Below, one piece after another: positions 1 through 7,434 of a stretch of 64,000 bases of DNA. Position 1 is the first letter of the stretch. Each line of letters begins with the position of its first letter. Where the stretch lies: contig DASPIW010000017.1 in the NCBI GenBank assembly GCA_035628915.1, positions 1-64,000 on the forward strand. Direction: 5' to 3'. This DNA comes from JARBUG01 sp035628915 (GTDB lineage Bacteria > Bacillota > Sulfobacillia > Symbiobacteriales > Symbiobacteriaceae). Made by a program: the position numbers and the translations under genes. The notes beneath the pieces were generated by a model. That model did not search any database and had not been told where the DNA came from. It worked only from the letters and a program-made list of their open reading frames with translations.

Positions 1-50
1 GGGAGAGCCTGCGCCGGCAACAAGGCTGACCTACTGGTTATTGGAACACC

Positions 51-135
51 GGGGGTGGTCAACTTTTCAGCCAGCACGCCATCCCCGGGGTGGTCAACTT
101 TTCGACTAGCAGGGTGGTCGAGTTTTCGGTTGACA
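51..135. mobile_element. Probable terminal repeats of an IS21-family element (right end only)
   Basis: Three copies of a roughly 17-bp unit, GGGGTGGTCAACTTTTC, lie at 51-68, 87-103 and 112-127 (the third reads GGTCGAGTTTTC), and the array closes with TTGACA at about 130-135. Repeated terminal units of this kind and a terminal CA are typical of IS21-type (istA/istB) elements. No transposase is in the window, so the body would lie to the left of position 1. Family assignment is from memory of IS21 ends and is moderate. Confidence 0.45.
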
Positions 136-221
136 TTCACAACAACGATGAGCAGGCATTTTTTCTACTCTGTCATGGGCTGTCTACACCTAATCAGACG
201 GAATGCGCTGTTTGTTAGTTC

Positions 222-446
222 CTAAAGTCCACCAATCACACAGAACCACGCCTCGTGTACTGCACCCTTCCAGGTTGGGGATGGTGGATTGACGTGGTCA
301 ATAATGGCCACACCCCCGTCTTTCTCCACTAAGTCGTACAGGGTGTTGAGCACTTTCTCGCGGTCCATCCAGTGAAACGCACGAGCGATAATGAGTAGTA
401 GCCGGCTGTTCCTTGAAACAGAGTGTCGCCACAGTCCTGCAACTTC
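222..446 (-). pseudogene. Fragment of a class I SAM-dependent methyltransferase (C-terminal end)
   Basis: The minus strand reads open from about 446 to a TAG at 222-224. It contains the stretch IIARAFHWMDREKVLNTLYD followed by VEKDGGVAIID, which resembles the region after motif II of small Methyltransf_11/25-type enzymes. The SAM-binding N-terminal half is missing and an in-frame TAG lies at 447-449, so this is a remnant, not a working gene. It sits next to the IS21-like end, which suggests loss by insertion or rearrangement. The reading frame is clear; the exact parent enzyme is not. Confidence 0.55.
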
Positions 447-502
447 CTACCTCCTTAGTAGCAAAAGTTCACTCAACTATTGCGCTTCAAGCCAAGTTTT
501 GT

Positions 503-760
503 TCCAAGGCGATAGGCAGGCGGGCTACATAAGTGATCGCCTTGGAGAGTCATGAGGAAAAGGCAGCCGCCGTTGACGACTGCCTCACGATTGCCTTCGG
601 CCTTCTCGGAACTTGGGGAGACCTCAGAACTGCAAGAGTCTCCCCTTGACAGATTACCTAGAGCTGGGGAAAGCCGCTCAGGTAAAGTCCGGAAACCTTT
701 AGGTAAGCTTGCAGATTTGGGTCGAAACCCACTGGAGCGGCATAGATAGGCGCCGGCATG
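503..760. other. Hairpin-rich non-coding stretch; possible structured RNA
   Basis: Several inverted repeats follow one another: TCCAAGGCGAT/ATCGCCTTGGA (503-513/536-546, 11 bp perfect), AGGCAG/CTGCCT near 556-582, GGGGAGAC/GTCTCCCC (615-622/638-645) and TGGGT-CGAA-ACCCA near 714-730. A short open frame (552-749) overlaps them but has no convincing ribosome binding site and no recognisable protein. I do not recognise a known riboswitch or RNA class. No plus-strand gene follows, so if transcribed it would be a stand-alone RNA. Confidence 0.3.
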
Positions 761-799
761 GCCGTTTATGGTTCCGGGGCGGGGGTTCCTCCTTCATGA

Positions 800-1309
800 C
801 TACCGGCCAGTGGTGAAGTGAAGCTTCGCATCCTTGACATCCATCTTTCCCGCCGGGAAGTAGAAGGTGATGAGCTGGCGCAGCTGCTCTGCCGACATGC
901 GCAGCCGGCCGCCGTTGCGCGTGACGGGGCCAGGAATCGTCGCCTGCACTGGGTAGTCGGTTGCCGTTTCCGACCAGGCCAGATTCTTGCCTTCGATCGT
1001 AATGAGCACTGTGCCTTCTCGCGGTATGGCGAAGATCCCCCCCAATGCTCCCACCGTGTTGAGGAGGTCCACCTCGACCAGCTGGCCGTCCTTGATCAGC
1101 GCCACGTCATTGACTTGCGTCACACCATCGACGGTCGCAGGCTGGAGTCCCAGCTTTGATGTGGGTGATCCTTCGGTATGCAAAGGGGCATGCCCGGACT
1201 GCACGGGCGGTGCCTGTTCGTGGGAAGCCACGGGCTTCCCGGAGCATCCAACCAGGGCCATCGCAACCGCTAGAACTGCCACTATAGATATGGACCACAG
1301 CCGTTGCAT
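800..1309 (-). CDS. Putative lipoprotein, unknown function
   Basis: This 169-residue protein begins with a charged N-terminus, a hydrophobic segment and a lipobox LVGC with the acylated cysteine at residue 22, so it should be a membrane-anchored lipoprotein facing outside. The remainder is a small soluble domain with no catalytic motif that I recognise; the C-terminal part mentions no repeats or metal sites. The ATG at 1309 is preceded by a weak purine-rich stretch (GGGCGGGACG). It stands alone between the hairpin-rich region and the 10-bp repeat array. Function unknown. Confidence 0.75.
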   Translation of the reverse strand: MQRLWSISIVAVLAVAMALVGCSGKPVASHEQAPPVQSGHAPLHTEGSPTSKLGLQPATVDGVTQVNDVALIKDGQLVEVDLLNTVGALGGIFAIPREGTVLITIEGKNLAWSETATDYPVQATIPGPVTRNGGRLRMSAEQLRQLITFYFPAGKMDVKDAKLHFTTGR

Positions 1310-1459
1310 CTGCCGTCCCGCCCTTCATCCCTCGATTTATCCATTCTTATCGTAGCCGAACGGATAGGACCGAGCATCGGTTGGTCCGAGTAGTCAAGCA
1401 TCCAGCCGGGAGCGGATTTTGATTCGTCATATGAGCGAGGAATCTCCGTTATTGCCGAA

Positions 1460-1532
1460 GTTGGATCAAGTGGGATATCGTGAGATGGAGTGGGATTTCG
1501 TGAGTTTGCGTGGGATTAGGTGAGATTGAGTT
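1460..1532. repeat. Tandem 10-bp repeat array (GTGrGATtnn), first block
   Basis: From 1460 the plus strand reads as consecutive decamers: GTTGGATCAA, GTGGGATATC, GTGAGATGGA, GTGGGATTTC, GTGAGTTTGC, GTGGGATTAG, GTGAGATTGA, GTTCGCC. The GTGGGAT and GTGAGAT units alternate, giving an exact 20-bp super-period. Ten base pairs is one helical turn, so the same face of DNA is presented repeatedly. The 1310-1836 interval holds no gene; it contains this array, a hairpin and a second block of repeats. Confidence 0.7.
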
Positions 1533-1603
1533 CGCCTTTCTCGCCCCTGGCAGGATTCGTTCGCCGTTGCTTCCCTTCGATCGAATTTACCTCACCGGGC
1601 ATG

Positions 1604-1637
1604 AAACCCGCCGGCGCAAGCTCCGGCGGGTTTTCTT
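1604..1637 (+). terminator. Rho-independent terminator-like hairpin
   Basis: AAACCCGCCGG (1604-1614) and CCGGCGGGTTT (1623-1633) form an 11-bp perfect stem with an 8-base loop followed by TTTTCTT. No plus-strand gene lies upstream, so it may be a remnant or end a non-coding transcript through the repeat array. Confidence 0.5.
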
Positions 1638-1728
1638 CCGCGTGCGCGAGGGGATTGCTTCGTTCTGCCCGCTCCTTCGTGCACCGTTGTGATCCTGTTG
1701 TCGCCTGAGATGGAGCGGGTGATCCGAT

Positions 1729-1775
1729 GGTGGATTGAGTGAGATTTGGCGTGGATTGAGTTCGCGGATCGGGGA
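1729..1775. repeat. 10-bp repeat array, second block
   Basis: The decamer motif recurs as GGTGGATTGA, GTGAGATTTG, (G)CGTGGATTGA, GTTCGCGG, ending with the same GATTGAGTTCGC junction as the first block. Further degenerate copies (GCTGGATTTACGTAGATTGT) run on to about 1815. The blocks are about 200 bp apart and flank the hairpin at 1604-1637. Confidence 0.55.
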
Positions 1776-1836
1776 GTTTCGTCGCCGGAGCTGGATTTAC
1801 GTAGATTGTGATTTCCTGAGTTTTCTTCTGGCGGCG

Positions 1837-2484
1837 TTAACGCCGGGCGATATAGACGTAATCCGGCTCGCCCCGGACTTGCGCCACGGGCAGCTCCTCC
1901 ACATGGCTGAAGAACTGCCCCAGGTGCTCCAGGAAGGCGAGCGCCCGGTGGGCGCTCCAGTAGGCCGCACAGCCCCCGGGGGCCAGGAGGCGGCGGACGT
2001 TCTGCAGCCCCTCGTCGCCGTACAGGCCGCGGTTCTCTTCCGTTACGGTCCAGTCCGGGCCGTTGTCGATATCCAGGCAAATGGCGTCAAACTGCTCCTG
2101 GCACCCCGCAATCCAGGCCACGAGGTCGGCGACGACCACGCGGGTCCGGGGGTCGGCCAGGGCGTTTTTGTTGAACTCGGTCAGATACTCGCGGTTCCAG
2201 CCCACCAGGGGCGCTTCGATCTCCACCACCGTTACCTGCCCGACCCGTGGATCAGCCAGGGCGCCGGCCAGGGAGAAGCCGACGCCCAGGCCACCGATTA
2301 ATACCCGGAGAGGGGGGGGCAATGCGTGGTCAAGGGCCGCGGTAACCAGCAGGCGTTCCGATTCGCCGTTGTAAGTGGCCATCAGGAAGACGCCGTTTGA
2401 GATAATCTCGTAATGGTCGCCCCGGCGTTGGATCTGAAGCTCGCCGCGGGGGGTGGTGAGGCGCTCCAAGACTTCCGGTCCCAA
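1837..2484 (-). CDS. Spermidine-synthase-fold / SAM-dependent methyltransferase-like protein
   Basis: This 215-residue protein has a Rossmann nucleotide-binding loop VLIGGLGVGF at residues 61-70, an acidic strand end VVEIEAP typical of the ribose-binding position, and LDIDNGPDW in the position of the spermidine synthase gate region. It is shorter than true spermidine synthases (about 280 residues) and lacks the N-terminal beta-strand domain, so a PABS-like methyltransferase of unknown substrate is more likely. The start is TTG at 2484 with GGGGG about eight bases upstream. It is transcribed toward the repeat array and lies downstream of the sigma/anti-sigma pair, with a gap of about 70 bp. 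Confidence 0.75.
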   Translation of the reverse strand: MGPEVLERLTTPRGELQIQRRGDHYEIISNGVFLMATYNGESERLLVTAALDHALPPPLRVLIGGLGVGFSLAGALADPRVGQVTVVEIEAPLVGWNREYLTEFNKNALADPRTRVVVADLVAWIAGCQEQFDAICLDIDNGPDWTVTEENRGLYGDEGLQNVRRLLAPGGCAAYWSAHRALAFLEHLGQFFSHVEELPVAQVRGEPDYVYIARR

Positions 2485-2552
2485 GGAGGGACCCCCTTTC
2501 GCTCAGCCTGTCCCCCTATCGTACCGCAATGCGGCTGGATCGTCCACGACAG

Positions 2553-3308
2553 CTAATCAAGGTTCATATAGAGGAAGTCCCGCAGCTCATCGCGCAGCCG
2601 CACGGGGTTCTCCACGGCCTCGGGAACGGAGTAGTAGATGAACCAGTTGGCGCGCCGCCAGCCGAAGTAGTAACTGCCCCCGCTCTTGAACTTGGTGATG
2701 TCGAAAGTGGGCGTCTCCGTGGAGACGGAGGAAGTGCGCACGCGGAACTCGCGCTGCCACCGGTCGTATGCCGTGGCTGCTGCGGAGAGGCTGTCGTACT
2801 GGTCAAACCGGAGTTCCACCTCGTGCCCCGCGTCGTCCTGATAGATGATCGAGCCGAAATCGGGCAGCTCTGTGCGCTCTACTTCGATGCAGCAACCCGT
2901 CAGGGCCGGCATCGGCAGCTCGCGCACGACCTCGGTAGGCGTTCGCCCGTATTGCGGCACCGGCATGTCAGCCGGCAGGCCGGCAAAGCGCCGGACCGCC
3001 CCGATGCCAAAGTAGACCGCCCCGATTGTCACGAACACGCAGACCACGAGCACCCCTGCGAGCAGGCCCACGCTGCGCCGCACTCGGCCAACCAGCCGGC
3101 GCCCCGGTTCGGCGGAAGGCTCCGGCGGGGGCTCGGGTGCGATCGCCGCCGCCGCGGCGGTGTACTGCGCCAGCGCCTGACGGCACGCCGCGCACCGATT
3201 CAGATGCAGCGTCACCCAGTCGCGGGTGTCTGCGTGTACCTCGCCGGCGGCATAGCCCACCAGCAGATCTTCCACGATCCGGCACTCAAGCTCCGAGGGA
3301 AGCGCCAT
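2553..3308 (-). CDS. Membrane-anchored anti-sigma factor with zinc-finger domain
   Basis: The 251-residue protein starts with a putative zinc-finger (ZAS/zf-HC2) domain carrying the HxxxCxxC signature, HLNRCAAC, near residues 30-37. A single transmembrane segment lies at about residues 82-104, and the last 145 residues should lie outside the cytoplasm. This is the architecture of anti-sigma factors that hold an ECF sigma factor at the membrane. It starts five bases after the stop of the ECF sigma gene, so the two are co-transcribed. The extracytoplasmic domain would sense the signal; its ligand is not evident. ATG at 3308. Confidence 0.88.
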   Translation of the reverse strand: MALPSELECRIVEDLLVGYAAGEVHADTRDWVTLHLNRCAACRQALAQYTAAAAAIAPEPPPEPSAEPGRRLVGRVRRSVGLLAGVLVVCVFVTIGAVYFGIGAVRRFAGLPADMPVPQYGRTPTEVVRELPMPALTGCCIEVERTELPDFGSIIYQDDAGHEVELRFDQYDSLSAAATAYDRWQREFRVRTSSVSTETPTFDITKFKSGGSYYFGWRRANWFIYYSVPEAVENPVRLRDELRDFLYMNLD

Positions 3309-3313
3309 GACGC

Positions 3314-3838
3314 TCAGTCACTCCTCTTCTGCGTATCGTAGGCGGCCCGGAAACGGCTGCGCGCACGGTGGATAGTCACTTTTACGTTGGCCAGGGTGAG
3401 CCCCAGCATCTCCGCGATGGTCTCATAGGGCAGGCCGTCGGCGTCCCGCAGCAGCAGGGCCATGCGCTGCGTCTCGGGCAGGCTCTCCACGATCTGATCG
3501 ATCCGGCTCCGCAGTTCCCGACGCAGCAGAGCGGCTTCGGGGCCTTCGCCCGGATCGGTCAGCTCCTGCCAGGGGGTATCGCCCCGGCGGTGCCGTTCCC
3601 GGCTCCAGCGCTTGATCTGGTTGAGAAAGAGCCGGCGGGCGATGGCGCAGAGCCAGGTGGCGGGAGGCGAATCGCCCCGGTATGTAGCGGCGCTGCGGAT
3701 GGCGTTGTAGAACGTTTCTTGGAGCAGTTCCTCCGCCGCCTCCTGCGAGCCGCTCAGCCGGACGAGGTAGGCAAAGACGGTGCGGTGGTAGTTCCGATAC
3801 AGCGCTTCAGCGTCTGCGATCAAGCTGGCGGGCAGCAC
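3314..3838 (-). CDS. ECF-type RNA polymerase sigma factor
   Basis: The 174-residue protein has sigma region 2 at about residues 15-80, including the core-binding stretch AAEELLQETF and the -10 reading segment ending NQIKRWSRE, then region 4 at about 115-170 with the helix-turn-helix YETIAEMLGLTLANVKVTIH. No region 3 is present, as expected for ECF sigma factors. The start is GTG at 3838 behind GGGGAGGGG. It is followed directly by its anti-sigma gene. The promoter region (3839-3990) is shared with the divergent thiT leader; autoregulation is likely for the family but no site is proven here. Confidence 0.9.
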   Translation of the reverse strand: MLPASLIADAEALYRNYHRTVFAYLVRLSGSQEAAEELLQETFYNAIRSAATYRGDSPPATWLCAIARRLFLNQIKRWSRERHRRGDTPWQELTDPGEGPEAALLRRELRSRIDQIVESLPETQRMALLLRDADGLPYETIAEMLGLTLANVKVTIHRARSRFRAAYDTQKRSD

Positions 3839-3933
3839 CGTTTCCCCTCCCCGTCCGACGTTTCAGCAAGTTTGACAACCGGAGCGCCCAAAAAGTTACG
3901 CGCACAAAAGTGTCACGACTAACGAACTAGTAG

Positions 3934-3962
3934 TTGTACCTGCCCGACTGCGGTCGTATAAT
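3934..3962 (+). promoter_or_regulatory. Sigma-A promoter of the thiT leader
   Basis: TTGTAC (3934-3939), a 17-bp spacer and TATAAT (3957-3962) form a near-consensus vegetative promoter. It lies about 30 bases before the TPP riboswitch, which fits transcription of the riboswitch-thiT unit. Confidence 0.75.
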
Positions 3963-3992
3963 GTGGCTGTCAGGCAAAACCAGACAAAAGTG

Positions 3993-4090
3993 ACCGCTAG
4001 GGGAGCCGCCGTTGGCGGCTGAGAACCGGGACGTTAACCCCGGGACCCTTCAACCTGATCCGGGTCATACCGGCGTAGGGAAGCGTGGAC
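3993..4090 (+). promoter_or_regulatory. TPP (THI-box) riboswitch
   Basis: The stretch carries the conserved TPP aptamer blocks in order: GGGGAGCC...GGCTGAGA, AACCTGATCCGGGTCATACC and GGCGTAGGGAAGCGTGG. It binds thiamine pyrophosphate. A terminator hairpin follows at 4111-4141 and the thiamine transporter gene starts at 4174, so high TPP should cause premature termination. Confidence 0.95.
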
Positions 4091-4110
4091 CTGCGGACCA
4101 GTCCTTTCGG

Positions 4111-4141
4111 GCACCGCAGCCCTCCGGGCTTCGGTGCTTTT
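4111..4141 (+). terminator. Riboswitch expression-platform terminator
   Basis: GCACCG-c-AGCCC / GGGCT-t-CGGTGC pairs around a 3-base loop and is followed by TTTT. Its place between the TPP aptamer and the thiT ribosome binding site makes it the likely switch element. Confidence 0.8.
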
Positions 4142-4173
4142 GTTGTGGGCGCCCGCGAAAGGAGTGGTATCAC

Positions 4174-4716
4174 ATGTCCCGTTCCCGTCTGTCGGTGATC
4201 GCGGAAATCGCCGTCATGGTTGCGCTCTCCACGGCCCTCAGCCTCCTGCCTCCGCTCTTCACCATGCCGCAGGGCGGCACCGTTACCTGGGGCAGCATGG
4301 TCCCCATTCTGCTGGTCGGACTGCGCCACGGCACCAAGTGGGGCGTCGTCGCCGGCGTCCTCACCGGCGTCCTGAACTTCATCGTCAAGCCGTATTCGGT
4401 CCATCCCATTCAGGTCCTGCTCGATTATCCCATCGCCTTCGGCATGATTGGCCTGGCGGGCCTCGCCGCCGGCAAGTCGGAGACCATGGGCGCCGTCCTC
4501 GGCTCCTTTGCCCTCTTCGGCCGCTTCGTGGCCCATGTGCTTTCGGGCGTCGTCTTCTTCGCCGAGTATGCGGGGGGCCAGAATGTGTGGGTCTATTCGA
4601 TCATCTACAACGGAAGCTATATGCTGCCCGAGCTGGCCATCTCTGCGGTGCTGCTCACGGTGCTCCTGCCCGCCTTGCGACGGGCCTTGCCCCCGACCAG
4701 CCAAAGAGCATATTAG
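4174..4716 (+). CDS. thiT: Thiamine transporter ThiT (ECF-transporter S component)
   Basis: The 180-residue protein is almost entirely hydrophobic with about six predicted membrane helices, starting MSRSRLSVIAEIAVMVALST. The region with PQGGTVTWGSMVPILLVGLR resembles the L1 and substrate loop of YuaJ/ThiT proteins. It should capture thiamine and use a shared energizing module (EcfA/A'/T) that is not encoded in this window. The ATG at 4174 follows AAAGGAG at good spacing and comes after the terminator; the open frame upstream is the riboswitch. TPP riboswitch control fits the assignment. Confidence 0.93.
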   Translation: MSRSRLSVIAEIAVMVALSTALSLLPPLFTMPQGGTVTWGSMVPILLVGLRHGTKWGVVAGVLTGVLNFIVKPYSVHPIQVLLDYPIAFGMIGLAGLAAGKSETMGAVLGSFALFGRFVAHVLSGVVFFAEYAGGQNVWVYSIIYNGSYMLPELAISAVLLTVLLPALRRALPPTSQRAY

Positions 4717-4821
4717 CGGAGAAGCTGGCGCCCGTATGCCAGGTCAATACCGGCGGAGGGGAGCGCCAGTCCGGCTGGTGGCAAAACCTACCCTTTGATA
4801 GGGCACGGGGCAGGCGCCCAT

Positions 4822-4893
4822 CCGAACCGCTACCAGATCATCCAGACCGGGGCGCTGGAGCTGACTGTCCGGCTCGATCCAAAGCCCGGCTAT
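4822..4893 (+). pseudogene. Possible C-terminal remnant of a phenylacetate-CoA ligase-like protein
   Basis: In one plus-strand frame the stretch reads NRYQIIQTGALELTVRLD, which resembles a motif (YQIVQTGPDRLEVRL) near the C-terminus of phenylacetate-CoA ligase/adenylate-forming proteins. Nothing of the enzyme precedes it and the frame has no start. The 4717-4893 interval also has a TPP-aptamer-like scrap near 4737-4770 (CAGGTCAATACCGGCGGAGG). Both could be decayed relics; support is weak. Confidence 0.25.
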
Positions 4894-4921
4894 GAAAAAG
4901 AGGCCGTCCGGGAGACGGCCT
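4894..4921 (-). terminator. Terminator of the fused spermidine synthase-like gene
   Basis: On the minus strand AGGCCGTC-tcccg-GACGGCCT is followed by CTTTTTC, a standard intrinsic terminator about 26 bases past the stop of the gene ending at 4948. Confidence 0.8.
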
Positions 4922-4947
4922 GTGAACGAATGGGCACATTGATGGGC

Positions 4948-6435
4948 TTAGTCCGCCCACCGGTCAACGAAGACCGGCAGCAGCAAGTTGTCAGTCGGGA
5001 CGTAATCGTCGGTCAGGACCATCCCACCGTCGGGCAGCGTCAGCCGGGCGACGCTGAACCGGGGGCGGGCCCAGTGGTCCTCCCAATGGGTCCAGGGCAC
5101 CGGCTCTTCGGAAGCGACCAGGATATGGGGGCCGCGCTCACTGCTGCCGTCGGTGCCGGGGAGCGCATAGACGTACGGGAAGACCCGCTTGAGCGTCGCC
5201 GCCATGGCGCCCAGCAGCGGGCCTTTTTCTTTTTGATCCACCACGTTGACCACGTACAGGCCTCCGTACGCCAGCCGCTTTCGGACCGATTGGGCAAACT
5301 CCGCCGTCGTCAGATGATACGGCACGGAGAGATCGTTGAAGACATCGCCGAAGATGACGTCATAGCGCTGCTCACGCGGCATTTGCCGCAGGGCGGCCCG
5401 CGCGTCCATGTGAATGCTGCCCACCCGGCGCATCTCGGGTACAAACTCCCTGCGCGCCGTCTCGGTCACCGCCGGGTCGACTTCGATCACATCGACTGCC
5501 GACTCCGGGAACTCCCGTTCCACCCAATGGGGCAGCATGTAGCCGCCGCCGCCCAGGAAGAGAACGCGGGGGTCCGGGCCGCCCCGGGCCTTGAGAATCC
5601 AGGCGACGACCTGCTCGTATTCGTACCAGAGATGCTGCGGCTCCTTGATCCGGTAGCCCGAATGGGTCAGATAATCGAGCCGCAGCTTCTTGACCGGGCC
5701 GTGCTTCTCATCGCTCCGGTCGACCACCACGCTGATGCAGTAGTATGCGGATTCGACATCGCACGGGGCGGCAGCCGCCCGCCCGGAGAAGACGGCCCCG
5801 GCTGCCCAGGGGAGCAGCAGGAGCACGGCCGCCGTGACGTTTCGGCGCACCGGCGATGCGGCCAGGCAGTACGAACCCAGACCCGCCAGCACCAGCGTGA
5901 TGCCCAGGAGGATGGCCCGGGTGCCGAACGCGGGAATCAGCCAGAAGCCCGTGGCGTAGGTGCCCGCGATGGAGCCGGCCACCCCGCAGGCCGCTAGGCG
6001 CCCCACCGTAATGCCCACCTTGCTGCCCTCGCGCAGGGCCAGCCGGTAGACCAGCGGCGAGACGGCGGCCAGGAAGAAGCAGGGTAATCCGAAAAACAGG
6101 GTGCACAGTCCGAAGATGCCGATCAGCGGCGGCACGTGCATGGCGCCCAGGCCATCCGCCAGCGCCCCGATGGCGGGGCGCGCGACGAACAGGACCGACG
6201 TGAGCAGTGCGGCGCAGTAGAACATGTACGGCAGCCAGCGCCGGGGGTTGCCCCGGTCAGCCAGCCAGCCGCCCGTGAGATGTCCGAAGCTCATGCCCGT
6301 CAGGCAGGCCCCGATGATGCCCGTCCAGGTGTAAAGCGAAACCCCGATGTATGGAGCAACGACCCGACCCGCAACCAATTCCACCGTCATCAAGCAGCCG
6401 CTGCTGACAAACAGCAGCAGATAGGATCCCCACAC
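4948..6435 (-). CDS. Membrane-fused spermidine synthase-like protein
   Basis: The 495-residue protein joins an N-terminal membrane half (about six to seven helices within residues 1-215, starting MWGSYLLLFVSSGCLMTVEL) to a C-terminal spermidine-synthase-fold domain. The Rossmann loop VLFLGGGGYM lies at residues 291-300, followed by VDVIEVDPAV and YDVIFGDVFNDLSVP. Fused MFS/spermidine synthase proteins of this type are common, but their substrate is mostly unproven; true polyamine synthesis is not shown. The start is GTG at 6435 behind GGAGGGG. It is a single-gene unit ending in the terminator at 4894-4921. Confidence 0.88.
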   Translation of the reverse strand: MWGSYLLLFVSSGCLMTVELVAGRVVAPYIGVSLYTWTGIIGACLTGMSFGHLTGGWLADRGNPRRWLPYMFYCAALLTSVLFVARPAIGALADGLGAMHVPPLIGIFGLCTLFFGLPCFFLAAVSPLVYRLALREGSKVGITVGRLAACGVAGSIAGTYATGFWLIPAFGTRAILLGITLVLAGLGSYCLAASPVRRNVTAAVLLLLPWAAGAVFSGRAAAAPCDVESAYYCISVVVDRSDEKHGPVKKLRLDYLTHSGYRIKEPQHLWYEYEQVVAWILKARGGPDPRVLFLGGGGYMLPHWVEREFPESAVDVIEVDPAVTETARREFVPEMRRVGSIHMDARAALRQMPREQRYDVIFGDVFNDLSVPYHLTTAEFAQSVRKRLAYGGLYVVNVVDQKEKGPLLGAMAATLKRVFPYVYALPGTDGSSERGPHILVASEEPVPWTHWEDHWARPRFSVARLTLPDGGMVLTDDYVPTDNLLLPVFVDRWAD

Positions 6436-6513
6436 CGGCCAACCCCTCCGATTCGCGCTTTGGCGGCCTAAGCCTCCAGTAGCGTGAGCGAAGAACGGGC
6501 CGTTGATGCGGCC

Positions 6514-7353
6514 TCAGTGCAGGGGATACTGCTCCACGCCGGGATGTTCGTAAGTGGGCAGCACAGGGTACTCAAACGGTTCTTCTTCCGGGGCCGCGTT
6601 CAGGCCCGCCACGAATTCGGCCACGGCGTCGGCGAAGAGCTCCGGCTGGCGGGTCGGCACGCGATGATCAACGCCCGGGAAGAAGATTGCCCGGGCCTGC
6701 GGCAGCCGCTCGCGCAAAATCCGGTAGTAGCCGTGCATCCACTCATCCTTGGCGCCGTTGACCAGCAGGACCGGCACCCGGACCCCGTGCAGGCGGTGTG
6801 AAAAGTTGGTCCGGAGCGATTCGTTCAGAAAGCTCCGCAGGGCGATGGGACTGGTCTGGCGGGCATCGGGAAGCATGGCCCGGGTATGTGCCTTCCCGAC
6901 GCTGTTGGTGGAAATGATATTTGACCCGATGAAGGGGACCAGCCCAAGCCGGACCCCGGCCAATCCCACGCCAATTTTGAGCTTCATGGAGGTGGTGCAG
7001 CACTCGCTAAACGAGCTGACCGCAACGATGCCGCCGTAGAGCGCCGGGTCGTTCAGGGCGGCGAGCAGGGCAATGGTGCCGCCGGACGAGTATCCGACGA
7101 GCACGGGGTCATCCAGGAACAGTTCTCTGGTCAGCATGGCTACATCGGCGGCGATATCAGAAAAACGCCAGGGTTGGTCCCGCAGGCCGCTCCTCCCGTG
7201 CCCGCGGATGTCGATCGCGATGCAGCGGCACGTCGATGCCAGGCGTTCCATCACGGGGCGCCAGTAAATGTGGCTCAGCGCCGGGCAGTGAATGAAGATC
7301 ACCGGCCGCCCGGCCCCCGTCTCCTCGTAGTACAGGTGATTGACGTACGGCAT
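6514..7353 (-). CDS. Alpha/beta-fold hydrolase
   Basis: The 279-residue protein has the order expected for the family: oxyanion strand VIFIHCPALS, DIRGHGRSG, the nucleophile elbow GYSSGG with Ser89, an acidic residue in VNGAKDEW, and the catalytic histidine in PGVDHRVPT. It is similar in length to esterases, haloperoxidases and 3-oxoadipate lactonases; the substrate cannot be told from sequence. No signal peptide is seen. ATG at 7353. It is divergent from the beta-propeller gene at 7435. Confidence 0.85.
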   Translation of the reverse strand: MPYVNHLYYEETGAGRPVIFIHCPALSHIYWRPVMERLASTCRCIAIDIRGHGRSGLRDQPWRFSDIAADVAMLTRELFLDDPVLVGYSSGGTIALLAALNDPALYGGIVAVSSFSECCTTSMKLKIGVGLAGVRLGLVPFIGSNIISTNSVGKAHTRAMLPDARQTSPIALRSFLNESLRTNFSHRLHGVRVPVLLVNGAKDEWMHGYYRILRERLPQARAIFFPGVDHRVPTRQPELFADAVAEFVAGLNAAPEEEPFEYPVLPTYEHPGVEQYPLH

Positions 7354-7434
7354 GTTGCTAGTCTGTCCCGCATGCCGGACGAATACCCTGTGACGAGTCC
7401 GGTGGCTTGGCCACCGCTGAGGGAGGTGGGGCCG

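Noticed and set aside
552..749. 65-residue open frame in the hairpin-rich left region
   Set aside because: No ribosome binding site worth the name, protein-like pattern absent, and the frame runs through several perfect inverted repeats that explain the sequence better.
3368..3922. Long plus-strand frame opposite the ECF sigma gene
   Set aside because: It is the antisense shadow of the sigma factor, whose motifs are clear; such shadows are common in high-G+C DNA.
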